Below the pieces are notes generated by a model that did no database searches, was not told where the DNA came from, and was given only the letters and a program-made list of their open reading frames with translations. DNA of 28,642 bases from Gnetum montanum. Its lineage: Eukaryota > Streptophyta > Gnetopsida > Gnetales > Gnetaceae. The stretch lies in contig MNCI01026476.1 of assembly GCA_015680685.1 (NCBI GenBank), positions 613,464 through 642,105 of the forward strand, given 5' to 3'. Below are positions 19,100 through 28,631 of this stretch, piece after piece. Made by a program: the position numbers and the translations under genes. Numbering within the stretch: position 1 is the stretch's first letter; every line of letters begins with the position of its first letter.

Positions 19100-21117
19100 A
19101 GTCATGTAGGAATACAAGCTATTAGACATAATATCCATAAGGGTTTCATTGTTAGTAAGGGTACTATTGTCGCAGTGCTAGCATCCCCCACAACTATGGG
19201 CATTTCCACTATTAATACTACTCCTGAGGTTGAGGAGGTTCTCAACTTGGATAATACGTTGAGTGGTAGAACTGCTACCTATAGTTGCCTTGCAGATAAG
19301 GCAATCATATAGGTACTTGCCTCTTTGCAAACTTGGATTTCATGCATACACCCTAGACTCTTGGAAATGTGACAGCATTGGAAAACATCACTTAGGATGT
19401 TCATATTGGAAAATCTCACAACCATCATCATCTATTTTAGAACTTGTAACCTCTTCAACCATTGTAGCCTTCCCCTTGTTCTAGTAGTACCCCTGCTTTG
19501 GTCCTTCTTCTTCCTTCTTTCTTAACCACTACTGCCTTGGTCCTTTTGTTCCTCTATGATTTTAGAGCTATTTGAAACCCTCTCATCTAAGGAATCCCAC
19601 ATTTTATCTACCTTGGTCAATATCTTAGTGATAGATTTCTATATTGACAAGGTCTTTCTTTGCACCACTTCGTCAAGTGATGCCTTCCCATTTGAGTCAT
19701 GAAAACATACCTCCCTTTTATGAATGAACAGATTCTTGTTATACTACTCTCCACTTTCACACATTTTTAGCTCCCCTTTTTCTTTAGCCACCTAGCCTAT
19801 GAGCCTTTGAATCTCATAAAGTCTTCCTTGGGCATAAACCCAAAAGGTTTTCCTTATTTTCATTGTAAGTCCATCTATGATATGATGAAGCTATTCCCAT
19901 TAGAAGTACCCATGGCATGGACATTGGTGTAATAAAGAGTAGTTCCTACCTAGCATTATGTCCAAGAACTCATGATTTCCTTGTTTCCATCCTTGAATCT
20001 ACCATCGTAAGTTGGACACTCTAGAGTACATTTAATACTTGTCATTGAAGAGTTCTAACATAGTACTCTATCAACAAATGGATTTCAATTCTAAGGATCA
20101 ATACTAGCTTTCTACTTCCTTAAGTAGTGTCTATGGGAATAATTTCACCTTTTGTCATCCATTCTCTATGTTTTTCAAGGAATAAGCATCCTGAAAGGCT
20201 TGGAGATAATTTTTTGGATTCGATTCATATCTCCCTTCAAATTTGGGGACATTATTCATATTCAACCTCTTGGTTCTACTATCTTTCTAATGCCTTGTTT
20301 ATATTCTAACTACCTTTGAAATGTTGAGCATATTTCGAGTAGCCATCAAAGGCTCATCATGGTCACATGATCACAATGGCCCTATTCATGGCCATGATGT
20401 CTATAATAAGTTCTTCTATTTCTTCAGTCACTATGATGCTTCTCTCCCCTTTGTGGTTATCCTTAGTTCTGATCCTGATCATTTTGATGTGATCGACAAC
20501 CATTTCTATCCTATCAATCATCTCCATCCTAGTCTTGACTATTCCTCCTTTTGTCTCAACTCCTCTTCCCTCTATCAATGTTTGAGGAATAGGAAGAAGA
20601 TGGTGATGATGAAGGAGAATTGAAAGAATAATGTCGGCTAGTTTCTCCCATTCAATCCATATCCTGATCCATGTGTTTTTCTTTATCCTTCCTCTAATCA
20701 TTATCCTTGCCCTTAAATGAGTTATTGTAGTTGTTGTCTTTTGAGGCTCCTTGATCTGAAGACCCTGTTTTCTTGTCACCAAGGTTCTCCAAAGTCAACT
20801 AGAACCTTTGGTTAAGGATCCCCTCATCATAGAGAGGAGGAGAATTTGTGTATTAGGATTACCTAGAAGAGAAATCCCTACCCTCTTTGTGNAATTAACA
20901 TGTCAAGAATAGATCAATCTTGAGGCAACATGATGTTTCCTTCCAAGTTCCTCCAACACATTTGTTCATCTTGATGTAGGATGAAGATGAAACCTAGAAC
21001 ATAGGGATTTGAATGAGAATAGACAACCCTTAGTTGTTGGGGCTTCTTTAAGGCTCCTTATTGTTGGTTGGATTTGTCTGTATGTGGTGGAGATTCGTCC
21101 CTGTGAGAAGAAGACAT
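19100..21117 (-). pseudogene. gag: E2 gag (broken)
   Basis: Starts at ATG 21117-21115 with MSSSHRDESPPHTDKSNQQ, about 130 bases after the primer site. An N-terminal domain includes FIFILHQDEQMCWRN, shared with E1. A low-complexity Asp/Ser/Asn/Arg/His-rich tract covers about 20750-20390. The capsid core (about 20335-20060) shows NNVPKFEGRYESNP, AFQDAYSLKNIENG and KVKLFP, followed by HHIIDGL near 19880 and YAQGRLYEIQRLIG near 19835. The zinc knuckle at 19385-19420 has lost Cys residues to Phe. Several frameshifts are present. An ambiguous base lies at 20892. The 139-codon open frame at 20363-20782 (-) is another frame of the low-complexity tract. Confidence 0.8.
19385..19420 (-). other. Gag zinc knuckle of E2, cysteines lost
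   Basis: Minus-strand codons read C-E-I-F-Q-Y-E-H-P-K-stop-C-F. Alignment to E1 and E3 shows the second Cys and the last Cys replaced by Phe (TGT/TGC to TTT/TTC) and a Gly codon turned to TGA. The QYEHPK core is conserved. Confidence 0.7.
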
Positions 21118-21248
21118 ATTAGTGATTGATAAAAATAATGTCATTTGATGTTTTAGTCTTTTTATAGTTGGTTGTTGAATGGTTCATACAATGTCTTTAT
21201 ATAGCTTCACAATTTCATCCTACTTAGTGCACTTAGCTAAACTAAAAA

Positions 21249-21266
21249 CCCCCAATAATGACACCA
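21249..21266 (-). other. Primer-binding site of E2 (tRNA-Asp type, decayed)
   Basis: Compared with the complement of TGGCGCCGTTGCCGGGGA, 11 of 18 positions match and all seven differences are transitions. It sits one base from the LTR end at 21268, as in E1 and E3. Confidence 0.7.
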
Positions 21267-21267
21267 A

Positions 21268-22113
21268 TGATAAATAACAAGTATACCTTACATCCAACCA
21301 TATGAACCACAAGCGTGTGCTAGCCATTTGGTCAAATTCTATGGACTTAGTTCCTAAGTTTGCCCATAGTCCTAAACTGTGAGTCGAGGAGTTTCATGAT
21401 CATCTTCTTCCTAACTCATACTTGTGTGTGCTATGCATATGATTAAATGTGAGTTAAGGTATATGATATTTTTTATTTATATTTTTTATCTTAATTTTTA
21501 TATGAAAAATTGAATATTTAATGATTAATTATTTTAACTAGCTAACTATTCCAAAGGCTAACTACCCTAACATAAGTAGTTGTTCTTGCTTGCTACACAC
21601 ATTCCAAACTTGCACAAATGCTGCTAGGTTACCAAGTGATGATTACTAAGCTTACCAAATAGCCACTACTAGGATTACCCAATGTTATACATTACGTTCG
21701 AAGTAGTCGTACTTATGTGTTCATGGTTAATTACATTAAGTATTTATGACTTGGAAAATAAAATGCATGGAAAATAAAGTACTGATATGGAAGATTAAGC
21801 TAATCTAAGTGCTATAATGAATGTCAAAAATCTTGACTTTATTCTCATTCATGCAAATGCATTCAAGTACATGGCACTCAAATAAAGTTCCATACAATCT
21901 CTTTCACTCATAGTGTAGGCACTTAGAGGAAAATATGCTAACTCTAGGAAAGACAAATTGTAGGGGCTTTGCTATGCTATTGACACAAGTTTCCATAAAT
22001 GTGGTTGGTGCTTGCATTTATATAGGCTATGTTTGCATTAGCATTGACATATCTACATTGATGCATGTTACCATGTGTCGATGAGGCCAGCCTCGATACC
22101 TAACACTTCATCA
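21268..22113 (-). repeat. E2 5' LTR
   Basis: On the minus strand it starts TGATGAAGTG and ends ...TTATCA next to the primer site. U3 has a TATA box (CATTTATATAG on plus, 22015-22025). R holds the poly(A) hairpin, GACTTTATT (21835-21843) with AATAAAGTT (21881-21889). U5 words such as GGTAAGCTTAGTAATCATC correspond loosely to E1. Unlike E1 and E3, its U3 lacks GATATC units, so it is a different subfamily. Length is 846 bp. Confidence 0.75.
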
Positions 22114-22860
22114 CATTGGAGAAAAAAAATATTATTTAGACCATTCACCATTGTTATTTTTATGTGGTTAATGTCTTGCATAATGTTACTTTGTTGCAAA
22201 TTTAGATAAAACTCTAAGCTATACCATTGAATAATTCTTATTCATGCATAATCAATGTAATAGTTCTAAATTTTGAAGTTTTTATAAAATCATGGAAGGT
22301 GGTTTTTTTAAGAACCTGTGTAACATTAATTTCACATAGTATATCATCCTTTGTTTAAAGTAAAATAATAAGTAATAAATTGATAAATTAAGAACTAGTA
22401 AACTAAAAATAAACAATCACAATAGAAAACTTCATTAGATTGCCTACTATAGTTTTAAATTTTTGTTCTCATTGCTAGACAACTGTTACATTTTAGCATG
22501 CTTTTGCAGTTTCTTTATGTTAGGAATTTGCTTGTTTTTTCATTGTAGATTTATACTTAATGTCAACAATATGCAAATATATCAAATACTTGTAAGATAA
22601 TTGAAGAATTATATCATGCCATAGACCACCATTAATTAGCAAAGATAAATGAATGATACCAATAGGATTAGAAAATATCACTTACCATAGTTGTTGAAGC
22701 TTGTAGCGGATATACATTTACCTTTAAAGAATATTTTTAAAAAATTTAGTGCTACCATCCATTTATATATGCAATAGAAAGGGAAAGAGAAAAAACGAGG
22801 ATGGAAAAAAGAAAGTAGAGAATATGCATATGATAGCAAACACTTTTTAGAGAGAATATT
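22114..22860. other. Unassigned AT-rich region
   Basis: No sustained reading frame or TE domain. On the minus strand an exon-like end CAACTATG is followed by GTAAGTGATATT (about 22697-22675), a good splice-donor consensus, at the end of a 68-codon open frame (22678-22884). Without homology I cannot call a gene. Confidence 0.35.
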
Positions 22861-23790
22861 AATGATAGTAGTGTTTGAAAACAATCACTTGTCGTGGCTG
22901 TTGGAACTTGTTACCCTATTGTTGTTGCTTCACTATGTAGAAGTGAAAGCACAAGCTTGGAAAACAAATCACGTCAGCAGATGTCTAAACTTATTACATT
23001 GTTGCTACACAATGAAGAACCATCCTTGTAGCCGTAATCTTTATCAATTTTCCCAAAAGTCTTTAATGATGAAGAAACGCCAGTGTAGACATTGCTTAAA
23101 TACTACTTTCAAATTTCAATCATACGCCAAGACAAAACAGTGAACCTGGTGTTCACTTTCTTGCACGGTAATAACATAGAAAGTCCTTAAAGAACTGGTT
23201 TCAGCACTTGCAGTTTCCTGAATACGTGAACCACTGCTTTAGTAATGTAAAAGCAGCCAAAACCCCATTAAATCTCCAGCAATGATTTATGTCAATCAAC
23301 AACGTAAAGTTTAAAGCTTAATCGCAACCTGCAATCTATTGCATCACTAACTTAAAAGTGAGTTGATCAATTGAATGATCAACGATTCTTTGTACCTGCG
23401 ATTAATTACAGATTTTGCAATCTTTAGAAACCACACGCTTCTGAATGAGCTTTGTATGTGATAACTCCAAGTTCTTTAAAAATTATGAGCTGGTACAATT
23501 GGATTTAGGAGAAATGCAAAAATTAATGTAGTTGGAGCTTATAAATTCTATTCCCTACTTCTGCAATAAAGAGTGTCATGTCACCAGCTCTGCAACATCA
23601 CATTGTGAAAATTAACATGCGACGGATACCATGTATACATGTCTGCCTTTACTTGTAGCCATCATCATGCTAATTTATTATCCTTATTATGTTAGCATTC
23701 CTCTAACAAAATGGGGATGAGTTCTTTTTCGTCCTTTGCCTTCTACGAAAAAGATAGGCTTATTTACCATTTTTTCAGATCATTCCATAG
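22861..23790. other. Single-copy-looking region without clear gene
   Basis: Base composition is more balanced than in the flanking TE DNA, with more intact CpG (for example around 22970, 23030 and 23400). The 93-codon frame 22862-23143 (+) has no recognisable motif. Positions 22880-22915 partly repeat 22672-22711. It may be intron, UTR or promoter sequence of a host gene near the candidate exon at 23799-24176. Confidence 0.35.
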
Positions 23791-23798
23791 TAATTATT

Positions 23799-24176
23799 CT
23801 ATGCATGTTTTGAAAGTTTTTGAAAATTCAAACTCCCGCTACATTTGCAGTTTTGGTTTCTGGTAAGGAAACCGCAGAAACAGACACCGCGGAAGAGAGC
23901 TACGACGACAAGGAGAAGGAAAGGCAAGGAAATGAAAACCGTAACAATGGATGAAGCATAGTGGTGCCATGCCTTTATTAGCTTTGTTAATGTAAATGCT
24001 GGGCCGAGTATCTGGACACGGTCATCTTTTCCGAAATGATGCACAGACCTGTCTGTGTTATTGCAGTCATCGTCACACCATGCTGCAAACCCTTCATCTT
24101 GAAATCTTGCAATCGTAGGGCCGCCCCATAGTAATCGTCGTTTATAAACTGATACGGTATGCCTCAATGCAATTAA
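23799..24176 (-). CDS. Candidate host coding exon, unknown protein with a membrane segment
   Basis: About 125 codons are open on the minus strand in a locally CpG-retaining stretch. In order they show a polar half rich in Asp and His (GFAAWCDDDCNN, SVHHFGKDDRVQILG), then FTLTKLIKAWHHYA. One strong hydrophobic segment (VTVFISLPFLLLVVVALF) and a Cys-containing tail follow. There is no ATG at the start. A TGA lies just upstream, so it would need splicing from an upstream exon or be a fragment. I do not recognise the family. The complementary strand has stops in all frames. Confidence 0.35.
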   Translation of the reverse strand, partial: LIALRHTVSVYKRRLLWGGPTIARFQDEGFAAWCDDDCNNTDRSVHHFGKDDRVQILGPAFTLTKLIKAWHHYASSIVTVFISLPFLLLVVVALFRGVCFCGFLTRNQNCKCSGSLNFQKLSKHA

Positions 24177-24458
24177 ATGTTCACTTTGACTGTTTTTTCG
24201 TGTGTGGGCTTTTGTCCAATAGTACAGTCCTCGCGCGTTTGAGTTTCACCACAATCATACAACACCTGTATGAAGGAGACAAAAAACAAAAAAAAAAAGC
24301 CAATTGATGTTTGTAAGCTCTTTTGCCACTCATTGGTTAATGTTACGTTGTTTTCTTATCTGGTGTAACTTTTGGTCAAGTTATTAGAATTGATTTCAGT
24401 TGATACCTAGAATTTGCTGAAAGATAGAATTGCTGAGAATGTTTGTTAATCATGATTT

Positions 24459-24711
24459 ATGGTAGGCTTCCCAGCAAATATGGACCATTTGTTATTGTTG
24501 GGTTATCTTTACATGTTATTTTCTTTATACAAAGAATGCAATCTTGCTTGCTTTGGATCATCAATTCTAAATGTACCTTATGAGATTTCCAATACATTCA
24601 TGGTATTTGGCATTATATCAATTTTAACTCTCTTTTTTATGTTGACTATCATCATTGAAACAAAGGGGCCTTGAGAAAATCAAAGGCATGTTAAAAGTAA
24701 AATTGAGGAGG
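24459..24711 (+). pseudogene. Possible C-terminal relic of an MFS sugar transporter
   Basis: The open frame ends with SNTFMVFGIISILTLFFM followed by IIIETKG (about 24588-24670). This resembles the last membrane helix and the (P)ETKG signature of plant monosaccharide transporters, especially the ERD6-like group (TF-x-F...ETKG-x-x-LE-x-I). After a one-base shift the next residues are LEKIKGML, as expected after ETKG. The upstream part (FPANMDHLLLLGYLYML) is less convincing. With no longer homology and a frameshift, this is at best a decayed last-exon fragment. Confidence 0.35.
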
Positions 24712-25521
24712 TTTAGTTTCAAATTTTGGAAGAATAATTATGATTAATCACTTGCAAACAAAAGTGTCATTAATAAAATTGAACTTCTTTTGGTAGAGGT
24801 CACACTCTAAGTAAAAAAAATGACATATTTTTGCTTTTGAGTTACACTTAAAAGAGAAGTCTTTCTTAGTAATCCTTTTAGGACTTTTAAGTATTCACAA
24901 GACTATTTTTTGTTATATATTTTATTGCAATAATTTTCTAGTGTTTCATAATTATGCAATCAAAGTGACACATTGGGAAATGATATCAACTTAGTTATTA
25001 TGGGTTTCGATGATACTCTCTCAAGAGTTATTTCTATTTAAACTTTTGGGTTACTTTTAATTTAGTAACATTCCATATAGAACTACCTTATTAAATGTTA
25101 ATTTTTTGTCAAATCCTTATGCACTCATTTTATCCATCATATTTCAAACCTTAATAACAAACAATTACTTATTTTGACATAACTGGGTCAATAAGTTAAT
25201 ATTAATGTTTGTTTTTTCATTCTAAGCCCTATTCATAAATACAAAATCTTAACATGTAGTATGATTTTTCCATATGATTCTATAAGTTTCTACCTTCTCT
25301 ATACATTATTGTTTTTATAATGAATTCCCTTGTTCACAAAATTTACAATAAAACCTCTCATTCCAAAAAAAACTTCCTTTACTTTAAGAAAAATAGATAA
25401 ATAGCAACTTGAGTAGCACAAGGAAGGTAGTTAACTAAAACAAATACTTATATAGGTTGAGAAATGTAATGAGATCTATGTATAGTTTCATTAAAAAATA
25501 TGATGTTTTAAAGTTGCAAAG
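24712..25521. other. Unassigned AT-rich region
   Basis: No reading frame, repeat or domain that I can support. Very AT-rich with short homopolymer runs. Confidence 0.5.
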
Positions 25522-25853
25522 TGATGAGTGGCGAGGTACCCCTACACTCAACCATACAAATACAAGCATTACACGCGTGATCTGGTCGAACTCCGCAAAC
25601 TAAGTGCCTACATGCCTCATGGAACACTTAAGGTTAATCATTCGTTGTCTTCCCAGACTTACTTGTAGTTGTCACAGTTGTATGGTTAAGTAAGTTTGAG
25701 GTATGTAATTTTTATGTCTTTTCGGTTTTATCTCCTATGCTAGTGAGGTGAAGGGTGAAGAGACTAATTCACTAACTTTAACTAACTAACTAAGCCTTAA
25801 TTAACCTAGCATTAGCATTTGTTCCCACTTATCGTTCACACCTTGAACCAATG
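25522..25853 (-). repeat. Inverted LTR fragment (U5 end) interrupted by E3
   Basis: The reverse complement closely resembles the U5 end of the E3 LTR. TGGTTGAGTGTAGGGG and a terminal CTCATCA are shared, as is GATCACGCGTGTAATGCTTG against GATCACGTGTGCTACGCTTG. It begins on plus with TGATGAG at 25522 and is cut at 25853 where E3 begins. R and U3 are missing, which is what insertion of E3 into this older LTR would give. Confidence 0.75.
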
Positions 25854-25875
25854 TGATGAGTCATGAATTTGTTGG

Positions 25876-26040
25876 CTGTGATATCGTAGCCGTGATATCA
25901 CAGCCATGATATATCAACCCTGTTGTATCAGTAGCTGAGATATCGTAGCGGCCGTGATATCACAGCCACAATCTCACGTACGTGATATCACGTACGCAAT
26001 ATCATGTCTTCCCTGCGATATCGCGTATGCGATATCGCAG
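25876..26040 (+). promoter_or_regulatory. U3 array of GATATC palindromes
   Basis: Seven perfect GATATC words start at 25880, 25894, 25939, 25956, 25984, 26017 and 26031, plus GATATATC at 25908 and AATATC near 25999. Several steps are 14 bp or a multiple, and most units are longer palindromes such as GTGATATCAC or GCGATATCGC. Placed directly before the TATA box, the array looks like repeated binding sites for a dimeric regulator. Confidence 0.65.
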
Positions 26041-26053
26041 TACGCTGCAATTT

Positions 26054-26064
26054 CTATAAATAAG
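26054..26064 (+). promoter_or_regulatory. TATA box in E3 LTR
   Basis: CTATAAATAAG lies 14 bp after the GATATC array and at the position conserved in E1. Transcription of the element RNA should begin a short distance downstream. Confidence 0.65.
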
Positions 26065-26190
26065 AGGCAGCTTCCCCAGTTTTAGGAATTAGGAGTTAGA
26101 AGTAGCGAAGCTCTGGCAGTTTGGCCACTCCAGAGATAGTTTATTTTCTCGTGTCTTCCCGCAGTGTTGTGAATGTAATTGTACGGCATT

Positions 26191-26240
26191 ATTTATTCGA
26201 GTGTGACGTACTTGGACACGCACTTGACTGGCAATAAAGA
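26191..26240 (+). promoter_or_regulatory. Poly(A)-signal hairpin in R of E3 LTR
   Basis: ATTTATT near 26191-26197 pairs with the AATAAA region at 26233-26238. Between them, GTGTGACGTACTTGGACAC could form an inner stem. It matches the hairpins in the E1 and E2 LTRs. Confidence 0.5.
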
Positions 26241-26774
26241 TCGAGATTACTTCATCATTGCAGTAGTCACCTTGTTTATTTATTTTAATGTAATTTACTG
26301 TTTTCTCTCTCTCACCCTTAAACTCCTAGAATGCGGAACGAGTACGACTTGATTACGACCATTTAAGTGTAACTACTTGGTAGCCCAGTGGCATACCTAG
26401 GATCTGTGCTTGCTAATCCCAGTGGTAGTCATGCACGAGGTCCAAGATGTGTATGGTTGATCAAGGAATCGGTTGCTCGTCGCACTAAGGCTAGATTAGA
26501 TTCTCTTACCCTTTTCCTCCTAGCTTAGCTTAGTTAATATTATTTTCCACTACCTTCAGGAGTAGCGTTAGAATTAGGAACACATCATACACCTCACTCT
26601 AGGCTAAACCATACGTGACAAATATAATACTAGTCCAGGTGGGAAGACAGCGAACTGCGACCTAAGGATAACTGTCTAGGTGCCACAACTAGTCCATCTA
26701 CAGAGTTTGACCGGATCACGTGTGCTACGCTTGTTTCATATGGTTGAGTGTAGGGGAACCTTGCTACTCATCAT

Positions 26775-26792
26775 AGGCGATGTTGTCGGGGA
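26775..26792 (+). other. Primer-binding site of E3 (tRNA-Asp type)
   Basis: AGGCGATGTTGTCGGGGA matches the complement of the tRNA-Asp 3' end at 14 of 18 positions. It starts two bases after the LTR end. Confidence 0.75.
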
Positions 26793-26915
26793 CGGTGCTA
26801 GTTATCTAGATTAGTTATATCATACAAGGTGGCTGTAAAGGACTTAACGATATATCTTTCAGAAAAGAAGTAATTATAAAAAGTCACATCTAAATTCACA
26901 CACAATTTCATAACA

Positions 26916-28631
26916 ATGTCTCTCCTATAAGATAATAATCATGCCACACTTAGTGAGGAAGTTCATTGGAGAACCAACGAACTATATGACAATGAAGATT
27001 GGAGTATACAACCTGAAGTGGGAGTTTCCTATAAGCATGAACAAAAACAACGTCAGCACAACGCACAAAATCCTAACTTACCCGATGACGATGAACCCCC
27101 ACTGGCCACTGCAAGCTTAATGCAAATACAATAGGCTGTTCGAATCTCATGTAGGCATCGTAAAGAGAGCCGACTACCTAGGCTCGATTTAAACAACTTT
27201 CCCAAATTTTCAAGAGGCTATGACTTAGATCCACATCAACATTTATTAGCCTTATACGATGCCTGCACATGGAATAACATTGATAACGGGTGGCAAAAAC
27301 TTAAGCTCTTTCCTATGACACTCATTGACCAAGCTAAAGTATGGTATAGATCGTTAAAACCAAATTCGATACGATGCTGGTCAAAAATGGTAGAAGTCTT
27401 TAACGAAAAATATCAAACCTACGCAAGAGTGTCAGCCTTGAGGAAACAAATCTAAGGATGGAAACAAGCAAAGCATGAACCCTTGGACATGGCCTTAGAA
27501 AGAGATTACGTACTGTTAAACAACTATCCAGACCATGGGTTTTCCGAGGAAAGGCTAATGTACCATATCATTGATGGACTACGTAATGAAACAAGAGAGA
27601 CCTTAGGAACGTATGCCCAAGGTCAACTATATGAACTACGAACCCATCAAATCCAAGAGCTTATTAAGCGAGTAGCAAAATAAGAAGAAGAAATAGCTAC
27701 ATGGGAGAGTGTTGAAAAACATCAATAGGACCAAAATTGCAACTTAACTAAGGTCCATGATCATAACAAGGAGAGATCAACCAATCTCAATGTGGAAACA
27801 CTAGCTTTGCCAATACAACAATCATTAGAAGAAGTCGAGGCAAAGATCAATAAGATGTTGGAATGGATGAATCAAAAGTGTGGAGAATATATCAACACTA
27901 TTGGAGATAGAGTTTTGACAACCCAAGAAGCAGGACGAAACATTAGACATTCAAGAAAAAAGAATGAAGGGAATAAGCGTTTAACTGCCAATCATACATA
28001 TGAATGTAACATATGCCTGTACGATCACCCCAAGGGTCAATGCCCAATCTTGTTACATTTTCATGAGCATTGGGGAAACACATTACATCCAAAGTTCGCA
28101 TAGAGATACTATGTTTAATCACAGTGGCAACAATCCCAGTTGTGGGGGAATCCACCCTTAGGTTGGAGGCACCCTTCATATCATCCGAACCCAAACGCTT
28201 ATCAAGTTCAACATCTTGTTTCTACAACTGGGCCAACACACTTTGTCTCACCACACTACTATTCTCCACAATACTCTCAACCCATGCCTCCAACGCAACC
28301 ACCACCTTGTGCACCTTATATTCCTCCTAACTTTCAACATTCTTACCATTTCCCTCCTTCCACATCGACACCAACTGCTCCTAACGTACCTGCACCACCA
28401 CAACCCACGAACAATAGTTGTGCTACTACTACTAACAATAGTGAAAAGCCTCCTCAACATCAAAGACGTCCTTTCTTTAAACACAGCCGTAAGAAAGGAC
28501 AACATAATTCTGAGGCCACTACACCTTCCAACCCAACACAAGTCCAACAATGTGGTGCACCCTTACCTTCGAATCCAACACCTCATGTGACTTCAACAAG
28601 GCCACCAACTTACACTCCAACAACCATATAG
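26916..28631 (+). pseudogene. gag: E3 gag (one frame, seven internal stops)
   Basis: The frame starts at ATG 26916 and stays in register to TAG 28629-28631, about 571 codons. Internal stops lie at 26928, 27132, 27453, 27681, 27726, 28101 and 28116. Capsid core (27190-27680): NNFPKFSRGYDLDPHQHLL, QAKVWYRSLKPNSIRCW, YHIIDGLRNETRETLG. A Glu/Lys-rich linker precedes a C-x2-C-x3-H-x4-C knuckle at 28005-28043. A Pro/Thr/Ser/Gln-rich tail from 28140 includes a basic patch with RRPFFKHSRKKG. Compared with E1 and E2 it lacks the N-terminal HQD-x-QM-x-W domain and the basic low-complexity tract. Overlapping open frames at 28070, 28216 and 28248 are shadows of the tail. Confidence 0.85.
28005..28043 (+). 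other. Gag zinc knuckle of E3
   Basis: All four metal ligands are intact in CNICLYDHPKGQC, with spacing C-x2-C-x3-H-x4-C. This binds element RNA in the particle and is the best-preserved knuckle of the three elements. Confidence 0.8.

Larger units (their letters stand above)
14999..22113 (-). mobile_element. E2: autonomous-type Ty3/gypsy element, Athila-like (5' LTR to integrase)
   Basis: Read on the minus strand, the order is 5' LTR (22113-21268), primer-binding site, gag, protease, RT, RNase H and integrase. This order, with integrase last, defines Ty3/gypsy. Gag core and zinc knuckle residues match those of E1 and E3. Stops and frameshifts are dense throughout, so the copy is inactive and older-looking than E3. 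Its 3' LTR is not seen next to integrase. It may lie further left beyond E1, and the minus LTR fragment at 1-125 is a candidate. Confidence 0.85.
25854..26773 (+). repeat. E3 5' LTR
   Basis: Starts TGATGAGTCATG and ends TACTCATCA, with TGATGAG/CTCATCA as inverted ends. It is collinear with the E1 LTRs: AGTACTTGGACAC-type R, GCTAGATTAGATT, CATATGGTTGAGTG. It contains a GATATC array (25876-26040), TATA box (26054-26064) and poly(A) hairpin (26191-26240). Length is 920 bp. Confidence 0.85.

Noticed and set aside
20363-20782. 139-codon open frame on the minus strand
   Set aside because: It overlaps the low-complexity part of E2 gag. The neighbouring frame gives the Ser/Asp/Arg/His-rich composition also seen in E1, so this frame is most likely a shadow. 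It shows no recognisable domain.
28070-28590. Overlapping open frames on both strands at 28070-28330, 28216-28590 and 28248-28550
   Set aside because: They overlie the E3 gag tail, whose frame continues in register from 26916 and has the expected Pro/Thr/Gln-rich composition. The others are shadows.
26916-28631. Reassigned stop codons (TAA/TAG read as Gln) in E3 gag
   Set aside because: At 27453 the E1 counterpart is Tyr rather than Gln, and E1/E2 carry many unrelated stops and frameshifts. Ordinary decay explains most of them.
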